Positions 24,530 through 33,465 of a DNA stretch of 64,000 nt are shown one piece after another. The stretch covers positions 1 to 64,000 of the forward strand of contig NZ_NMQT01000002.1 in NCBI RefSeq assembly GCF_002234405.1, written 5' to 3'. Under the pieces are notes generated by a model, which saw only the letters and a list, made by a program, of their open reading frames with translations, was not told the DNA's origin and ran no database searches. Both the position numbers and the translations under genes were made by a program. Within the stretch, counting starts at the first letter, position 1. Each line of letters starts with the position of its first letter. Origin of the DNA: Amycolatopsis thailandensis. GTDB lineage: Bacteria; Actinomycetota; Actinomycetes; Mycobacteriales; Pseudonocardiaceae.

Positions 24530-25354
24530 ATGAAGTCGTTCACGGACAAGGTCGCGGTGATCACGGGCGCGGGCTCGGGAATCGGCAGGGCGCTCGCGAT
24601 CGAACTGGCGGGACGCGGGGCGAGGCTGGCGCTTTCCGACGTCGACGCCGTCCGCGTGGCGGACACCGTGGCGTCGTGCGAGAAAGCGGGCGCGACCGCG
24701 AAGGCCTACGCGCTGGACGTCGCCGATCGTGACGCCGTTCTCTCGCACGCCGAGGAGGTCGCCGTCGATTTCGGGGGCGCCAACCTCGTGGTGAACAACG
24801 CCGGGGTCGCGCTCGGCGCGACGGTCGAGGAAATGACCTGGGACGACTACGACTGGCTGATGGGCATCAATCTCGGCGGTGTGGTCAACGGCACGAAAGC
24901 CTTTCTGCCGCAGGTGATCGCTTCGGGCGACGGCCATATCGTCAACCTTTCGAGCGTGTTCGGCTTCATCGGCGTGCCCACGCAGAGTGCCTACAACGCG
25001 GCGAAATTCGCGGTGCGGGGCTTCACCGAGGCGCTGCGGCAGGAAATGCTGATCGCCCGGCATCCGGTCGCGGTCAGCTGCGTGCATCCCGGTGGCATCA
25101 AGACGAATATCGCCCGCGACGCGCGGGGTGGCGTCGAGCGGGACATCGACAAAGCCGCCGAAGGCTTCGAAAAGATCGCGAGGACGACGCCGGAGAAGGC
25201 CGCGCAGACCATCGTTCGTGGTATCGAACGGGGGACGGCGCGCATCCTGATTGGACCGGACGCCTATGCCATCGACGCGATTCCCCGCGTGCTCGGCTCC
25301 TTTTACCAGCGGCCGTTGGCACTACTGGGGCGCTTGGGGATGAAGAACCTCTGA
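24530..25354 (+). CDS. short-chain dehydrogenase/reductase
   Basis: 274 residues from ATG 24530. Classical SDR: cofactor loop TGAGSGIGRA, LVVNNAG, catalytic Ser in NLSSVFG and YNAAK with Tyr/Lys. After the core, a tail (IGPDAYAIDAIPRVLGSFYQ) resembles SDRs acting on hydrophobic or lipid substrates in actinobacteria. The perfect palindrome at 24494-24510 indicates tight repression and induction. Substrate not determinable. Confidence 0.87.
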   Translation: MKSFTDKVAVITGAGSGIGRALAIELAGRGARLALSDVDAVRVADTVASCEKAGATAKAYALDVADRDAVLSHAEEVAVDFGGANLVVNNAGVALGATVEEMTWDDYDWLMGINLGGVVNGTKAFLPQVIASGDGHIVNLSSVFGFIGVPTQSAYNAAKFAVRGFTEALRQEMLIARHPVAVSCVHPGGIKTNIARDARGGVERDIDKAAEGFEKIARTTPEKAAQTIVRGIERGTARILIGPDAYAIDAIPRVLGSFYQRPLALLGRLGMKNL

Positions 25355-25474
25355 ACGGAGTAACCCTCCGTGGTCCGGACGGCTCGGGATAACTCGATCG
25401 GGGTGCGTTACTTACGGCGGCGTCGGAAATGCACCACAATGCTCAAGTTCGTGATTCCGCTTCCGGAGGTCCCC

Positions 25475-26128
25475 ATGCCGCGCGCCGCCCAGCGCCGTAC
25501 GCCGACCGATGCCGCCCTCAGCGCGAGTGTGCCCATCGAGACAGCCGAGTTGCTGGACCGGACGGGGATCATCGCGGCGAGTCTGCCGAAACGGCGGCGC
25601 AGCCCGGAGAACGAGATCGAGCCCGAGCCGATGCCGGTCCGTGCCCCGGTCTGCGAGCCGGTCGTCGACAAGGATCTGCGGCCCAAGGCCGTCGTCATCC
25701 ATCGCCGGGCCAGGTCCTGGCTGGTCGGTGGCACCGGGGTGGCGCTGCTCGCGATCGGCTGGTTCGCCGGCACGTTCACCCTCGCGCCCGTCGACGACAC
25801 CGCCTTGCCCGAGCGGCCGCTGCCCACCGTGGCGACCCAGCAGGCCGCGCCGCCGGTGGTCCAGCCCACGCAGCCCGCCCCGGTGACCGTCTACGTCCCG
25901 GTCACCGTGAAGCAGAAAGCGCCCGCGACGACGAAGAAGAAGCCCGCCAGGGAACAGGTCGTCGCGCTGCCGCCCGCCGAGCCCCGGCCGACGGAGCAGC
26001 CGCGCTCCGACATCACGGCGCAGAACAGGGCCACCGAAGACCTGCGGAACATGATGGACCCCGTCATGGCCGGTTCGCTGGCGATGGAAATGGCGCAGGG
26101 GATGATGGGTTACGGCACGGGGCGCTGA
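25475..26128 (+). CDS. single-pass membrane protein with proline-rich exterior
   Basis: 217 residues from ATG 25475 with GGAGGT five bases upstream. A basic cytosolic N-terminus, one membrane helix (WLVGGTGVALLAIGWFAGTF), then an extracellular Pro/Thr/Gln/Lys-rich stalk (VTVKQKAPATTKKKPA) and a Met-rich end (MDPVMAGSLAMEMAQGMMGY). No enzyme motif or known family. A wall-spanning stalk or regulatory anchor is possible. Confidence 0.7.
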   Translation: MPRAAQRRTPTDAALSASVPIETAELLDRTGIIAASLPKRRRSPENEIEPEPMPVRAPVCEPVVDKDLRPKAVVIHRRARSWLVGGTGVALLAIGWFAGTFTLAPVDDTALPERPLPTVATQQAAPPVVQPTQPAPVTVYVPVTVKQKAPATTKKKPAREQVVALPPAEPRPTEQPRSDITAQNRATEDLRNMMDPVMAGSLAMEMAQGMMGYGTGR

Positions 26129-26234
26129 CCTCGCGAGATCGTCTCTCCACAGTGGACGATACCGGGCGTCGTGGGCCGGATGGCCGCTGACAGTGCGGAA
26201 GTGATCCATTACCGTGAGCCAAGGGGAGGGGCTC

Positions 26235-27497
26235 ATGGAGAAAGGGGACTCCGCACGGGACACCGGTTTCAAGGCCGCTTTCGCGGTCGGTGAATTCCGT
26301 GCGTTGTGGGCGGCCGAGGCGCTTTCGCAGGCCGGTGACCAGCTGGCCAGGGTCGCGTTGTCGGTGCTGGTCTGGGAAAGAACGGCGTCGGCCGGGCTGA
26401 CCGGGCTCACTTACGGATTGACGTATCTGCCGACGCTGATCGGCGGCACCTTGTTCGCCGGATTGGCGGACCGGTATCCACGGCGGACCGTGATGATCGC
26501 CGGTGATCTGGTGCGCGCGGCGCTCGCGATGCTGATGGCCGTGCCGGGAACGCCTTTGCCGGTGCTGGCCGGGCTGTTGGTGGTCCTGACGATGGCGGGC
26601 GGACCGTTCCGGGCGGCGCAGCTCGCGTTGCTCCCGGACGTCCTCGAAGGCGAACGGTACGTCGCCGGGCTCGCGGTCCGCACGATCACCATCCAAACGG
26701 CACAGCTGGCCGGATTCGGCGGTGGCGGACTGGTGATCGGGCTCGTGACGCCCTACTGGGGCCTGGTGATCGACGCGGTGACCTTTGTGGTCTCCGCGCT
26801 GCTCGTGTCCACAGGGGTGCGTCGACGCGGGCCCGCCGTCACGGAATCATCGGTGAAAAGCCGTGTGGCGCGGGCTTTCAGTGGTGAAGGCGCCAGAGAA
26901 CTGTGGCGGGGCAAGGGAATCCGCGTGCTGTTCGGGTTGAAGATGCTCGCCGGGTTCGCCATCGCGCCCGAAGGGCTCGCGGCACCGCTCGCCAACGGTC
27001 TCGGGGCGGGGAGTTTCGCGGTCGGGCTCATTCTCGCGGCGGATCCGGTGGGTTCGGTAATTGGATCGTGGATCTTCACGAAATGGGTTCCGGCGCGACG
27101 GAAAACGCGAATGGTCGGCATTCTCGCCATTGCATCCGTCGTTCCTTTGCTTTTTGTCTTCTTTCGTCCTCCGCTGCCGGTCTGTCTCGCGCTGATCGGG
27201 CTCAGCGGGGCCTTCGCGGCGCCGTACCACCTCCAGGCCGTCGCGCTGATGGCCCGCGCGGTGCCGGACGGCGTCCGGGCGCAGGTGATGGGCCTGACCT
27301 CGACGAGTTTGGTCACGGTGCAGGGAATCGGGATCATGCTCGCGGGCGGCCTCGCCCAGTTGACCGGTCCGTTCGTGGCCGTCGGGGTGGCCGCCGCGGT
27401 CGCCGTCGCCGCGGCGGGCCCGATGGTGATGGCATGGAAACGCGCCATCGCCACCGGGCCCGATGTATGGCTCCCGGCCGGGAGCCGGGCCGGCTGA
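26235..27497 (+). CDS. MFS transporter
   Basis: 420 residues from ATG 26235, with AGGGGAGGGG just upstream (GTG 26214 is an alternative start). About 12 membrane helices. Seen: EALSQAGDQLARVALSVLVW in helix 1 and the loop motif LADRYPRRTVMIAGDLVRA, the MFS loop 2-3 signature. Resembles the enterobactin-exporter-like/YfiS-type branch of drug and siderophore exporters. Substrate unknown and no biosynthetic cluster is adjacent. Confidence 0.85.
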   Translation: MEKGDSARDTGFKAAFAVGEFRALWAAEALSQAGDQLARVALSVLVWERTASAGLTGLTYGLTYLPTLIGGTLFAGLADRYPRRTVMIAGDLVRAALAMLMAVPGTPLPVLAGLLVVLTMAGGPFRAAQLALLPDVLEGERYVAGLAVRTITIQTAQLAGFGGGGLVIGLVTPYWGLVIDAVTFVVSALLVSTGVRRRGPAVTESSVKSRVARAFSGEGARELWRGKGIRVLFGLKMLAGFAIAPEGLAAPLANGLGAGSFAVGLILAADPVGSVIGSWIFTKWVPARRKTRMVGILAIASVVPLLFVFFRPPLPVCLALIGLSGAFAAPYHLQAVALMARAVPDGVRAQVMGLTSTSLVTVQGIGIMLAGGLAQLTGPFVAVGVAAAVAVAAAGPMVMAWKRAIATGPDVWLPAGSRAG

Positions 27498-27637
27498 ATT
27501 GGTGGGATCAGTCCTCGCGACCGTTCATGATGGTCCTCCCTCCCACTGCTCCATCTGTGTGTTCCGGAAATGACTCGAGCCACCCTCAGTACTACCTCGG
27601 ATACATTGAATTGTGTACGGAAGGGGGACCGGTGACG

Positions 27638-28927
27638 ATGATTATGGGGGATGCGGAACTCGCCGGAGAAGGGACCGGTACACGTCTGAGAGCCTGGGTC
27701 CGACACTGGGAGCTATGGTCCGGACCACGTGGCGTACCTGCGATTTTTCTTGTGGTGGAAGGACTTGCGGCTACAGTCGCCGTAATCGCCTTGCTCCGAT
27801 CGAACTACGAGACTACGGAATTCGTCCGATTTGGATCACTGCTCGGCCTTGCTTTCCTGCAAGCCGAGCTTTCCCGGTCGGTGGAACGTTTGCGGCGGAC
27901 GCTGTGTGACCGACCGCACATCAACATGACTTCGGTGTGGACTTTCGCGGGGGTGCTCGTCCTGCCGCCGGGGCTGGCGCTGGCCCTCGGATTGCTCATC
28001 TACCTGCATCTTTGGCTCCGGGTGTGGCGGGGGATGAGCCACCGCCCGGCGTACCGCGTCGTCTACTGCGCGGCGGCCATCGTGCTCTCCTGCCTGGCCG
28101 GGGGAGCGATCGTGGCCGGGTGGAACGGCCTGCCGGTGGGGTTCTCCGGCTCGCTGCGGATCGTCGAGGCGGCGGCCGTGTTCACCGCGGCCAACGCGTT
28201 CATCGTGGCGCTGTCGGTCTACCTGCACACCGGGGGCCGGTCGCCGCGTTCGCTGTTCGGCACCGGGGACGACAACCTGCTGGAGGTCACCACCCTGGTG
28301 CTCGGGACCTCGACCGCGCTGGGCATCGTGCACGCGCCCGCGCTGGTCCCGTTCGTCCTGCTGCCCGTGCTGGTGCTGCACCGCAGTGTGCTGGTGCGGC
28401 AGCTGGAGATCGCGGCGAACATCGACGGCAAGACCGGCGTGCTGAACGCGCACGCGTGGCACGTGCTGAGCGAGCGGGAGCTTTCGTCGGCGGCCAGGGC
28501 GAAGAGCAAACTCGGGGTGCTGATGCTCGACCTCGACCACTTCAAGCAGGTCAACGACGTCTACGGACACCTCGCGGGCGACGCCGTGCTCAAGGTCGTC
28601 GCGACGACGATCTCTGAGCACGTACGCGACTACGACTCCGTCGGGCGCTTCGGCGGCGAAGAGTTCGTCGTGCTGCTGCCCGGTGCGACGGAGACCGAGG
28701 TGATCCCCGTGGCCGAGCGGGTCCGGCAGGCGGTGATGGCGATCGAGGTCGAGGTCGTGACGGCGTCAGGACCGCGGACCGTACGAGGACTTTCGGTGTC
28801 GATCGGCGTCGCGGTCTACCCGGCGGGCGGGCCGGTGCTGGAACGGCTGCTGCACGTCGCTGATTCCGCGCTGTACCAGGCCAAGCGGAGCGGGCGGAAC
28901 CGCGTCGTCTCCCTGGCGGCCGCCTGA
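27638..28927 (+). CDS. membrane diguanylate cyclase (GGDEF)
   Basis: 429 residues from ATG 27638 (GTG 27632 also possible), with AAGGGGGA upstream. Six or seven N-terminal membrane helices act as a sensor region, followed by a GGDEF domain beginning at NIDGKTGVLNAHAW. Active-site GGEEF is intact, LMLDLDHFKQVND binds metal and substrate, and the inhibitory I-site RDYD lies five residues before GGEEF. It should make c-di-GMP and be feedback inhibited. No EAL domain and no other c-di-GMP gene is nearby. Confidence 0.9.
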   Translation: MIMGDAELAGEGTGTRLRAWVRHWELWSGPRGVPAIFLVVEGLAATVAVIALLRSNYETTEFVRFGSLLGLAFLQAELSRSVERLRRTLCDRPHINMTSVWTFAGVLVLPPGLALALGLLIYLHLWLRVWRGMSHRPAYRVVYCAAAIVLSCLAGGAIVAGWNGLPVGFSGSLRIVEAAAVFTAANAFIVALSVYLHTGGRSPRSLFGTGDDNLLEVTTLVLGTSTALGIVHAPALVPFVLLPVLVLHRSVLVRQLEIAANIDGKTGVLNAHAWHVLSERELSSAARAKSKLGVLMLDLDHFKQVNDVYGHLAGDAVLKVVATTISEHVRDYDSVGRFGGEEFVVLLPGATETEVIPVAERVRQAVMAIEVEVVTASGPRTVRGLSVSIGVAVYPAGGPVLERLLHVADSALYQAKRSGRNRVVSLAAA

Positions 28928-28973
28928 TCCGCTCGCGTGCGGACTTCGGGTGTCGCGAAAGCCACTTTCAGGA

Positions 28974-29030
28974 AGTCCGTGAAGGCCTCCTTCCCTACCT
29001 TCAAGGTAGGGAAGGAGGCCTTCACGGACT
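28974..29030. repeat. long intergenic hairpin (family member 4)
   Basis: 28-bp inverted repeat, arms 28974-29001 and 29003-29030 with a one-base centre. The arm contains GTGAAGGCCTCCTTCCC. It lies between the convergent GGDEF and YbaB-like genes, where a bidirectional terminator would be expected. Confidence 0.85.
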
Positions 29031-29039
29031 CAAGAGGGT

Positions 29040-29567
29040 CTACCAGGGCGAGTTGCCCTCGTCGTCCGGAGCTTCGTGACGCCGCTCGCGAGGAGCCTGC
29101 GAAGGCGGCGGAGTGGAGGCCGATGGCGGCGGAGGAGGCGGAGGCTCGGACGCCGTCGGCTCCTCCTCTTCGATCTCGGGGAAGCGGCTGCGCAGGGTGC
29201 CGATCATCAGCTCCCTGGTCTCCTGGTCCTCGTCGCCGAGCGACTCCTGCATGACCTCCGCGACCTTGCCGGCGATCCCGCCCTGCGCCTGGTGCATCGT
29301 CGCGAGGATCTGCCGCGACAGCTCCTCCATCGGGTACGTCCTGGCCTTGTTCCCGAATTCGAGAGCCGTCACGCCGCCGTCCGCCCCGACGGTCACCTTG
29401 ACGGCGCCGTCGGAGCTGGTGGCCGTCAGCCGCAGCTCCTCGGTCCGCTCCTGGGCGGCCGCGTAGCGCTGGGCCTTCTCCTCCAGGCCCGCGGCCCACT
29501 GGTCCATTTTGCGCTGGGCCTCGTCCGGGTCCAGCATGAGCTCACCGAGCTCGTTCGGCCTCGTCAC
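29040..29567 (-). CDS. YbaB/EbfC-family protein of the ESX-associated operon
   Basis: 175 residues. The YbaB-like core spans about 10-115: a charged coiled coil (DEAQRKMDQWAAGLEEKAQR), then VKVTVGADGGVTALEFG and ARTYPMEELSRQILATMHQA. A low-complexity Pro/Ser/Glu tail follows. YbaB proteins are nucleoid-binding dimers, but in actinobacteria versions of this kind commonly sit in ESX operons with WXG/EspC-type genes. The start overlaps the EspC-like gene stop by 4 bp. Confidence 0.8.
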   Translation of the reverse strand: MTRPNELGELMLDPDEAQRKMDQWAAGLEEKAQRYAAAQERTEELRLTATSSDGAVKVTVGADGGVTALEFGNKARTYPMEELSRQILATMHQAQGGIAGKVAEVMQESLGDEDQETRELMIGTLRSRFPEIEEEEPTASEPPPPPPPSASTPPPSQAPRERRHEAPDDEGNSPW

Positions 29568-29896
29568 TGCTTTCCTCCGATGTCCAAGGCCTTGAAGTCG
29601 GCCTTGAACGGTTCCGCGTTGGTCTTGTCACCGTCCACATAGGACTTGGCGGCGGAGCGGACGTTGTCCGCCGTCGCCTGCACTCCTTCACCCGCCGCCT
29701 TGATCGCCTCCGCCGCGCGTTCGCCCGCCGGGTTGACGATCGGCGGAAGGAACGCGCACAGCAGGCCGTACGCGTCCGCCGACATCGCCGAACCGGTCGC
29801 GCCGTGCGCGGTGTTCAGCCGGTCCACGAGCCCGTCGAGATGGCTCGCGTGCGCGGTCAGGTCGTCCGGATCGACCTCGAACGAGGGCGCTGTCAC
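29564..29896 (-). CDS. EspC-like ESX secretion-associated protein
   Basis: 110 residues of the EspC/T7SS small helical type: FEVDPDDLTAHASHLDGLVDRLNTA, then a second helix with GERAAEAIKAAGEG and ADNVRSAAKSYVDGD. The final YxxxD/E-like pattern (YVDGD) resembles type VII secretion signals. Overlaps both neighbours by 4 bp, so translation is coupled along the ESX operon. Probable secreted partner protein. Confidence 0.75.
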   Translation of the reverse strand: MTAPSFEVDPDDLTAHASHLDGLVDRLNTAHGATGSAMSADAYGLLCAFLPPIVNPAGERAAEAIKAAGEGVQATADNVRSAAKSYVDGDKTNAEPFKADFKALDIGGKQ

Positions 29897-31917
29897 TTCC
29901 AGTCCTTGTTCTGCCAGTCACCGATCACCGGAGGTGCCACGACCTCGTCGGCGGCGAAGAACGACGGGTCGTCGGACTCGAGGTACTCGGCGGCCTTGTG
30001 TTCCTTGTCGTCCTGGCCCTGCCCCTTGGCGCCACCGGGTGCCATGCCGCCCATCGGGCCCATGCCGGTGCTGCCGGGCTTGCCGCCGGTACCACCGGCG
30101 CCGGCCGCGCGGGCCGCGGCCGCTTCGGCGTCCATCGCGCCCGCGGCGCCACCCATGCCGAGCGAGCCCGTCGACCTTCCGGCGCCACCGAGACCACCGG
30201 CGCCCGAGCCACCGGCACCGCTACCACCGCTGCCACCGAAGCCGCTGCCACCACTGCCGCCGCCGAAGCCGCTGCCGCCGGTGCCCCCACCGGGGATACC
30301 GGGGATGTTCGGCATCTTGGGCGGGGTGTACGGCGTGGGCTTGTAGGAGGAGCCGGGGTCCGGGAAGTTGGGGATGTTCGGGCGGGGGATCGGCGGGATC
30401 CTCGGCGGGACCGAGTTCGGTCCGCCGCTGCTGGGTCCCGGGATGTTCGGCAACGGGATGTTCGGCGGGTTGTACGGGAGACCGCCGCCCGGACGCGGGC
30501 CGCCGCTTTCGGGGAAGGGCATGTTCGGCGGGTTGAACGACGGCGGCGAGACGGACGGCGGGGTGTAGCCCGTGGTGTGCGTCCCTTCGTCGATCTTGGG
30601 CATGCTGATGTTCGGCGACGACGGCGGGCGGTAGTTCTCGCCGGACGGCCCGTTCGGGATGTTGGGCATGACCGGGTTCGTGACGGGGCCACCGCCGGGA
30701 CCGCCACCAGGACCGCCACCGGGGCCACCGCCACCGGGGAAACCACCGCCGGGGAAGCCGCCACCCGGATTACCGCCGGGGTTGCCCCCGCCCGGGCCGC
30801 CGTTCGGCGAGCTGAAGGGGCTCATGCCGCCGGGGCCACCGCCCGTGCCGCCGGGTCCGCCCTGCGGGCCCCCGTCGAGCGAAGCGGCGATGCCGTCCGG
30901 ACGGGTACGTCCGTCCGCGTCCACGTTGAAGGGGCTGGGGTTCTGCGTGCCGTCACCGGACATGGGGGTGCCCTGCATGGCGGGCTTGAACCCGCCGCCA
31001 CCGGCGCCGCCACCGGACATCGGCGTGCCCTGCATCTGCCGGGTCGCCTGGGCCGTCTTCAACTTCGGCGGGGCAGGGAACGCCGGGGTGGCGATCGCCG
31101 AGCCGACCGTCTTGTCGAACTCGGTCATCACCTTCGCGGCCTGGTCGCGCGCGTCCTGCTGCTTCTTGAAAGTGCCGAGGTCCTTGCCGAGCTGCGCCAT
31201 GTACAGCACCGGGTCTTTGATCGTCTGCAGGTTGGCGTTGGCCTCCTGCACGCTGAACGCCACCGGCGGGTTCGCCGCCATCAGCTTCTGCGTCTCGTTG
31301 AGGGTCTGCGAGTGGATCTGCTGCTGCCGTCCGGTCAGCGTCGCGCCGTTCGCCGTCGCGCCGAGCCACTTGCCGACACCGGCGAGGTGTTCGCGGGCCG
31401 CGTCGCCGCCCTCGCCCTCCCAGTTGGCCGTGCTCGCGCTGATCGCCTTCGCCAGGTTGCGCTGGTGACCGGCCAGGTCGTTACCCGCCCGGACCCATTC
31501 TTCGGAGGACTCGCCGACCGAGGCCGGGTCCGCGTTCTCCGCGATCGCGGACTGCATCTGCTCGTGGGTGGCGTTGCCCCAGACGGTGGACGGCGGGTCG
31601 CCGGGCTTCCGCATGTCCAGGTTCTTGTCGAGACCCTCGCGCGCCTTCTCCAGTTGCCCCTCGTACATCTTCTGAGTGAACTGGTCCTTCAAGCCGACGA
31701 GTGGGGTCTTCCCCCAGCCGAGCAGGTTGAAGATGAGGTCCGTTCCGGCCGAGGCCCCGGCCCGGATCTCGTCGCCGGACGCTCCCTTGTCCGCCAGTGG
31801 CCCGACGTAGTAGTCGGACGACGAGTCGGCCGTCGGGTCGTAGTGCCCGTCGAGCTTGTCGTAGTCGGGCGAGTTCGGGTCGGAGACCTTCGCCGTCTTC
31901 TCCTCGGATTCGGTCAC
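29893..31917 (-). CDS. PPE-like type VII secretion substrate, Gly/Pro-rich
   Basis: 674 residues. An N-terminal helical domain (about 40-280) contains a WxG motif in ANWEGEGGDAAREHL, as in WXG/PPE-type ESX substrates. A long Gly/Pro/Asn-rich low-complexity part follows (repeats of PGGGPGG, PPNIPLPNIPG, PPKMPNIPG). The end carries the motif EHKAAEYLESDDPSF ... VAPPVIGDW, shared with the PPE-like protein at 48222. Probably delivered by an ESX machine encoded elsewhere with EspG (32402) as chaperone. Its extreme composition gives long false reading frames on the other strand. Confidence 0.78.
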   Translation of the reverse strand: MTESEEKTAKVSDPNSPDYDKLDGHYDPTADSSSDYYVGPLADKGASGDEIRAGASAGTDLIFNLLGWGKTPLVGLKDQFTQKMYEGQLEKAREGLDKNLDMRKPGDPPSTVWGNATHEQMQSAIAENADPASVGESSEEWVRAGNDLAGHQRNLAKAISASTANWEGEGGDAAREHLAGVGKWLGATANGATLTGRQQQIHSQTLNETQKLMAANPPVAFSVQEANANLQTIKDPVLYMAQLGKDLGTFKKQQDARDQAAKVMTEFDKTVGSAIATPAFPAPPKLKTAQATRQMQGTPMSGGGAGGGGFKPAMQGTPMSGDGTQNPSPFNVDADGRTRPDGIAASLDGGPQGGPGGTGGGPGGMSPFSSPNGGPGGGNPGGNPGGGFPGGGFPGGGGPGGGPGGGPGGGPVTNPVMPNIPNGPSGENYRPPSSPNISMPKIDEGTHTTGYTPPSVSPPSFNPPNMPFPESGGPRPGGGLPYNPPNIPLPNIPGPSSGGPNSVPPRIPPIPRPNIPNFPDPGSSYKPTPYTPPKMPNIPGIPGGGTGGSGFGGGSGGSGFGGSGGSGAGGSGAGGLGGAGRSTGSLGMGGAAGAMDAEAAAARAAGAGGTGGKPGSTGMGPMGGMAPGGAKGQGQDDKEHKAAEYLESDDPSFFAADEVVAPPVIGDWQNKDWK

Positions 31918-31927
31918 AGGTCTCTCC

Positions 31928-32371
31928 TCAGATCTCGGTGTCGATCTGCTTCAGGTTGCGCTGGTTCTCGTTGTCGCGTTCGCGGTAGTTCCGCTTGGCG
32001 AGTTCGATCGCCTCGACGTAGGTGGGGAACTCGGCGCGAGCGGTCTGGAGCTGGGTGAGCAGGCCCTGCGCGTCCGTCGCGGTGCCGAGCATGTGCTGGG
32101 AAACCCACTGCGCGGTCGCGGTGGAGCTCATCGGCGGCGACTTCTGCAGCTTGGTCAGCGCGCTCCAGCGCTCTTCGAGGCTGTCGATCACACCTTGGAG
32201 TGACCGGATCATCTCCTGGCCGGTGGTCTCGTCGACGGCGAACCCGCCCTGCACCGCCAGTCGCTTCAGCGCCATGCCTTGGAGGGCCGGCTTGAACGCG
32301 GCCATGGGCCGCAGGTCCTGCGCCGCCTCGAACTTCGCTGTCGGCTGCAGTTCTTGTGCTTCCTCGGTCAA
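31928..32371 (-). CDS. small ESX-type helical protein
   Basis: 147 residues, mostly helical, with QGGFAVDETTGQEMIRSLQG, LEERWSALTKLQ and AIELAKRNYRERDNE. The last segment resembles PE-type ESX partners, but no WxG is present. Position between EspG and the PPE-like gene, as for the 159-residue protein at 47743 in module B, suggests it is the secretion partner of the PPE-like protein. Spaced 10 bases from it. Confidence 0.7.
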   Translation of the reverse strand: MTEEAQELQPTAKFEAAQDLRPMAAFKPALQGMALKRLAVQGGFAVDETTGQEMIRSLQGVIDSLEERWSALTKLQKSPPMSSTATAQWVSQHMLGTATDAQGLLTQLQTARAEFPTYVEAIELAKRNYRERDNENQRNLKQIDTEI

Positions 32372-32401
32372 CGGAGGGTCCTCTCGCCGGGTTCAGGAAG
32401 G

Positions 32402-33253
32402 TCAGTAGATGTCAGCGATGGCGTCCCGGATCGCGTTCGCCACGCCCGACTGACTGGCCGGGTCGTAGTGACCGATCACGGCGCCCGAGGCTTCGTCGGT
32501 CTCGGTCCAGACTAGGTACCGGCCGTCTTCGGTGTCGAGCCAGCTCAGCGGCGTCGACCGGAGCCGTTCGCCGCGGCGGCCGATCCCGCTCACGATGATG
32601 TACCCGCCACCGAGGCGGGGCCCGGCCAGCACCTGCTCCAGGACTTCGAGGTCGCTCTCGTCGTTGCGCGGGGCCGGAGACTCCGGCCGGGCGCGGACGA
32701 CGCCGGTGAACTGGAGGTTGCCGAACGCGTCGGTCTCCTCCTCGTCGAACTCGGCTTCGGCCTGACGGCGCGCGGTCATCGCGGAGACGGCGCGCTCCTC
32801 CTGCTGCACGATCGTGCGGCGGCCGGTCGACGCGGGGCGCATCCGCGGCAGCACCCCGGAGAGGACCTCGACCAGCTCGTCGTCGGAGAAGAGCGCGAAC
32901 TGGAGTTCGTCTTCGCCGTGGGCCTGCGTGATGCCGAGCGCCTGCCTGCCGTCGGTGAGGGTGAGGACGGCGATGTCCTGGCCGAGACCGTCGATGCCGT
33001 TGATCGAGACGGTGATCCGGTGATTCCCCAGCAGCGCGAACGCGGTGCGGACGGCCTGGTTCAGCTCGCCGTTGATCGACAGGCGGCGCTGTTCGAGATC
33101 GGTGTAGACCTTCCGGACGATCGCGGTGTACCGCTCCGGGACGATCGAGGTGTTCTGGACACGCAAGGGAAACAACCGGGCATCGACGCCAAGCGCCCGC
33201 CCGACCACCGTCGCCTCGATCGTCCCCAGCGCGAAATCGGCTCGCTCAGCCAT
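32402..33253 (-). CDS. espG: EspG-family ESX secretion chaperone (module A)
   Basis: 283 residues of the EspG fold: N-terminal ADFALGTIEATVVGRALG, central ITVSINGIDGLGQDIAVLTL strand pair and C-terminal GRYLVWTETDEASGAVIGHY with a final helix (VANAIRDAIADIY). EspG proteins bind PPE tips in the cytosol and hold PE-PPE pairs for ESX export. First gene of the module A operon (EspG, small protein, PPE-like, EspC-like, YbaB). Confidence 0.82.
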   Translation of the reverse strand: MAERADFALGTIEATVVGRALGVDARLFPLRVQNTSIVPERYTAIVRKVYTDLEQRRLSINGELNQAVRTAFALLGNHRITVSINGIDGLGQDIAVLTLTDGRQALGITQAHGEDELQFALFSDDELVEVLSGVLPRMRPASTGRRTIVQQEERAVSAMTARRQAEAEFDEEETDAFGNLQFTGVVRARPESPAPRNDESDLEVLEQVLAGPRLGGGYIIVSGIGRRGERLRSTPLSWLDTEDGRYLVWTETDEASGAVIGHYDPASQSGVANAIRDAIADIY

Positions 33254-33465
33254 GCTTCTGCGCTACTCCCTCACGGGGGCCGTACCCCGTCACGATCGGC
33301 TGACCTGCATAGAGGGGGCCGACTTTGTTAATGGCCAAAACAAACTAGCACAGCGCATGACTGTACGGAACCACACGAACAGCACCGAACCCGATGGAAT
33401 GGATCACAATGCCCGATCGGGCACTTTTCTTGCCCCTAAAGGAATAACGGCCGTTCACCGCGATG

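Noticed and set aside
29998-32058. 686-codon open frame antisense to the PPE-like gene
   Set aside because: It mirrors Gly/Pro-rich GC codons of the real minus-strand gene and encodes only Arg/Ala-rich low complexity with no ribosome-binding site.
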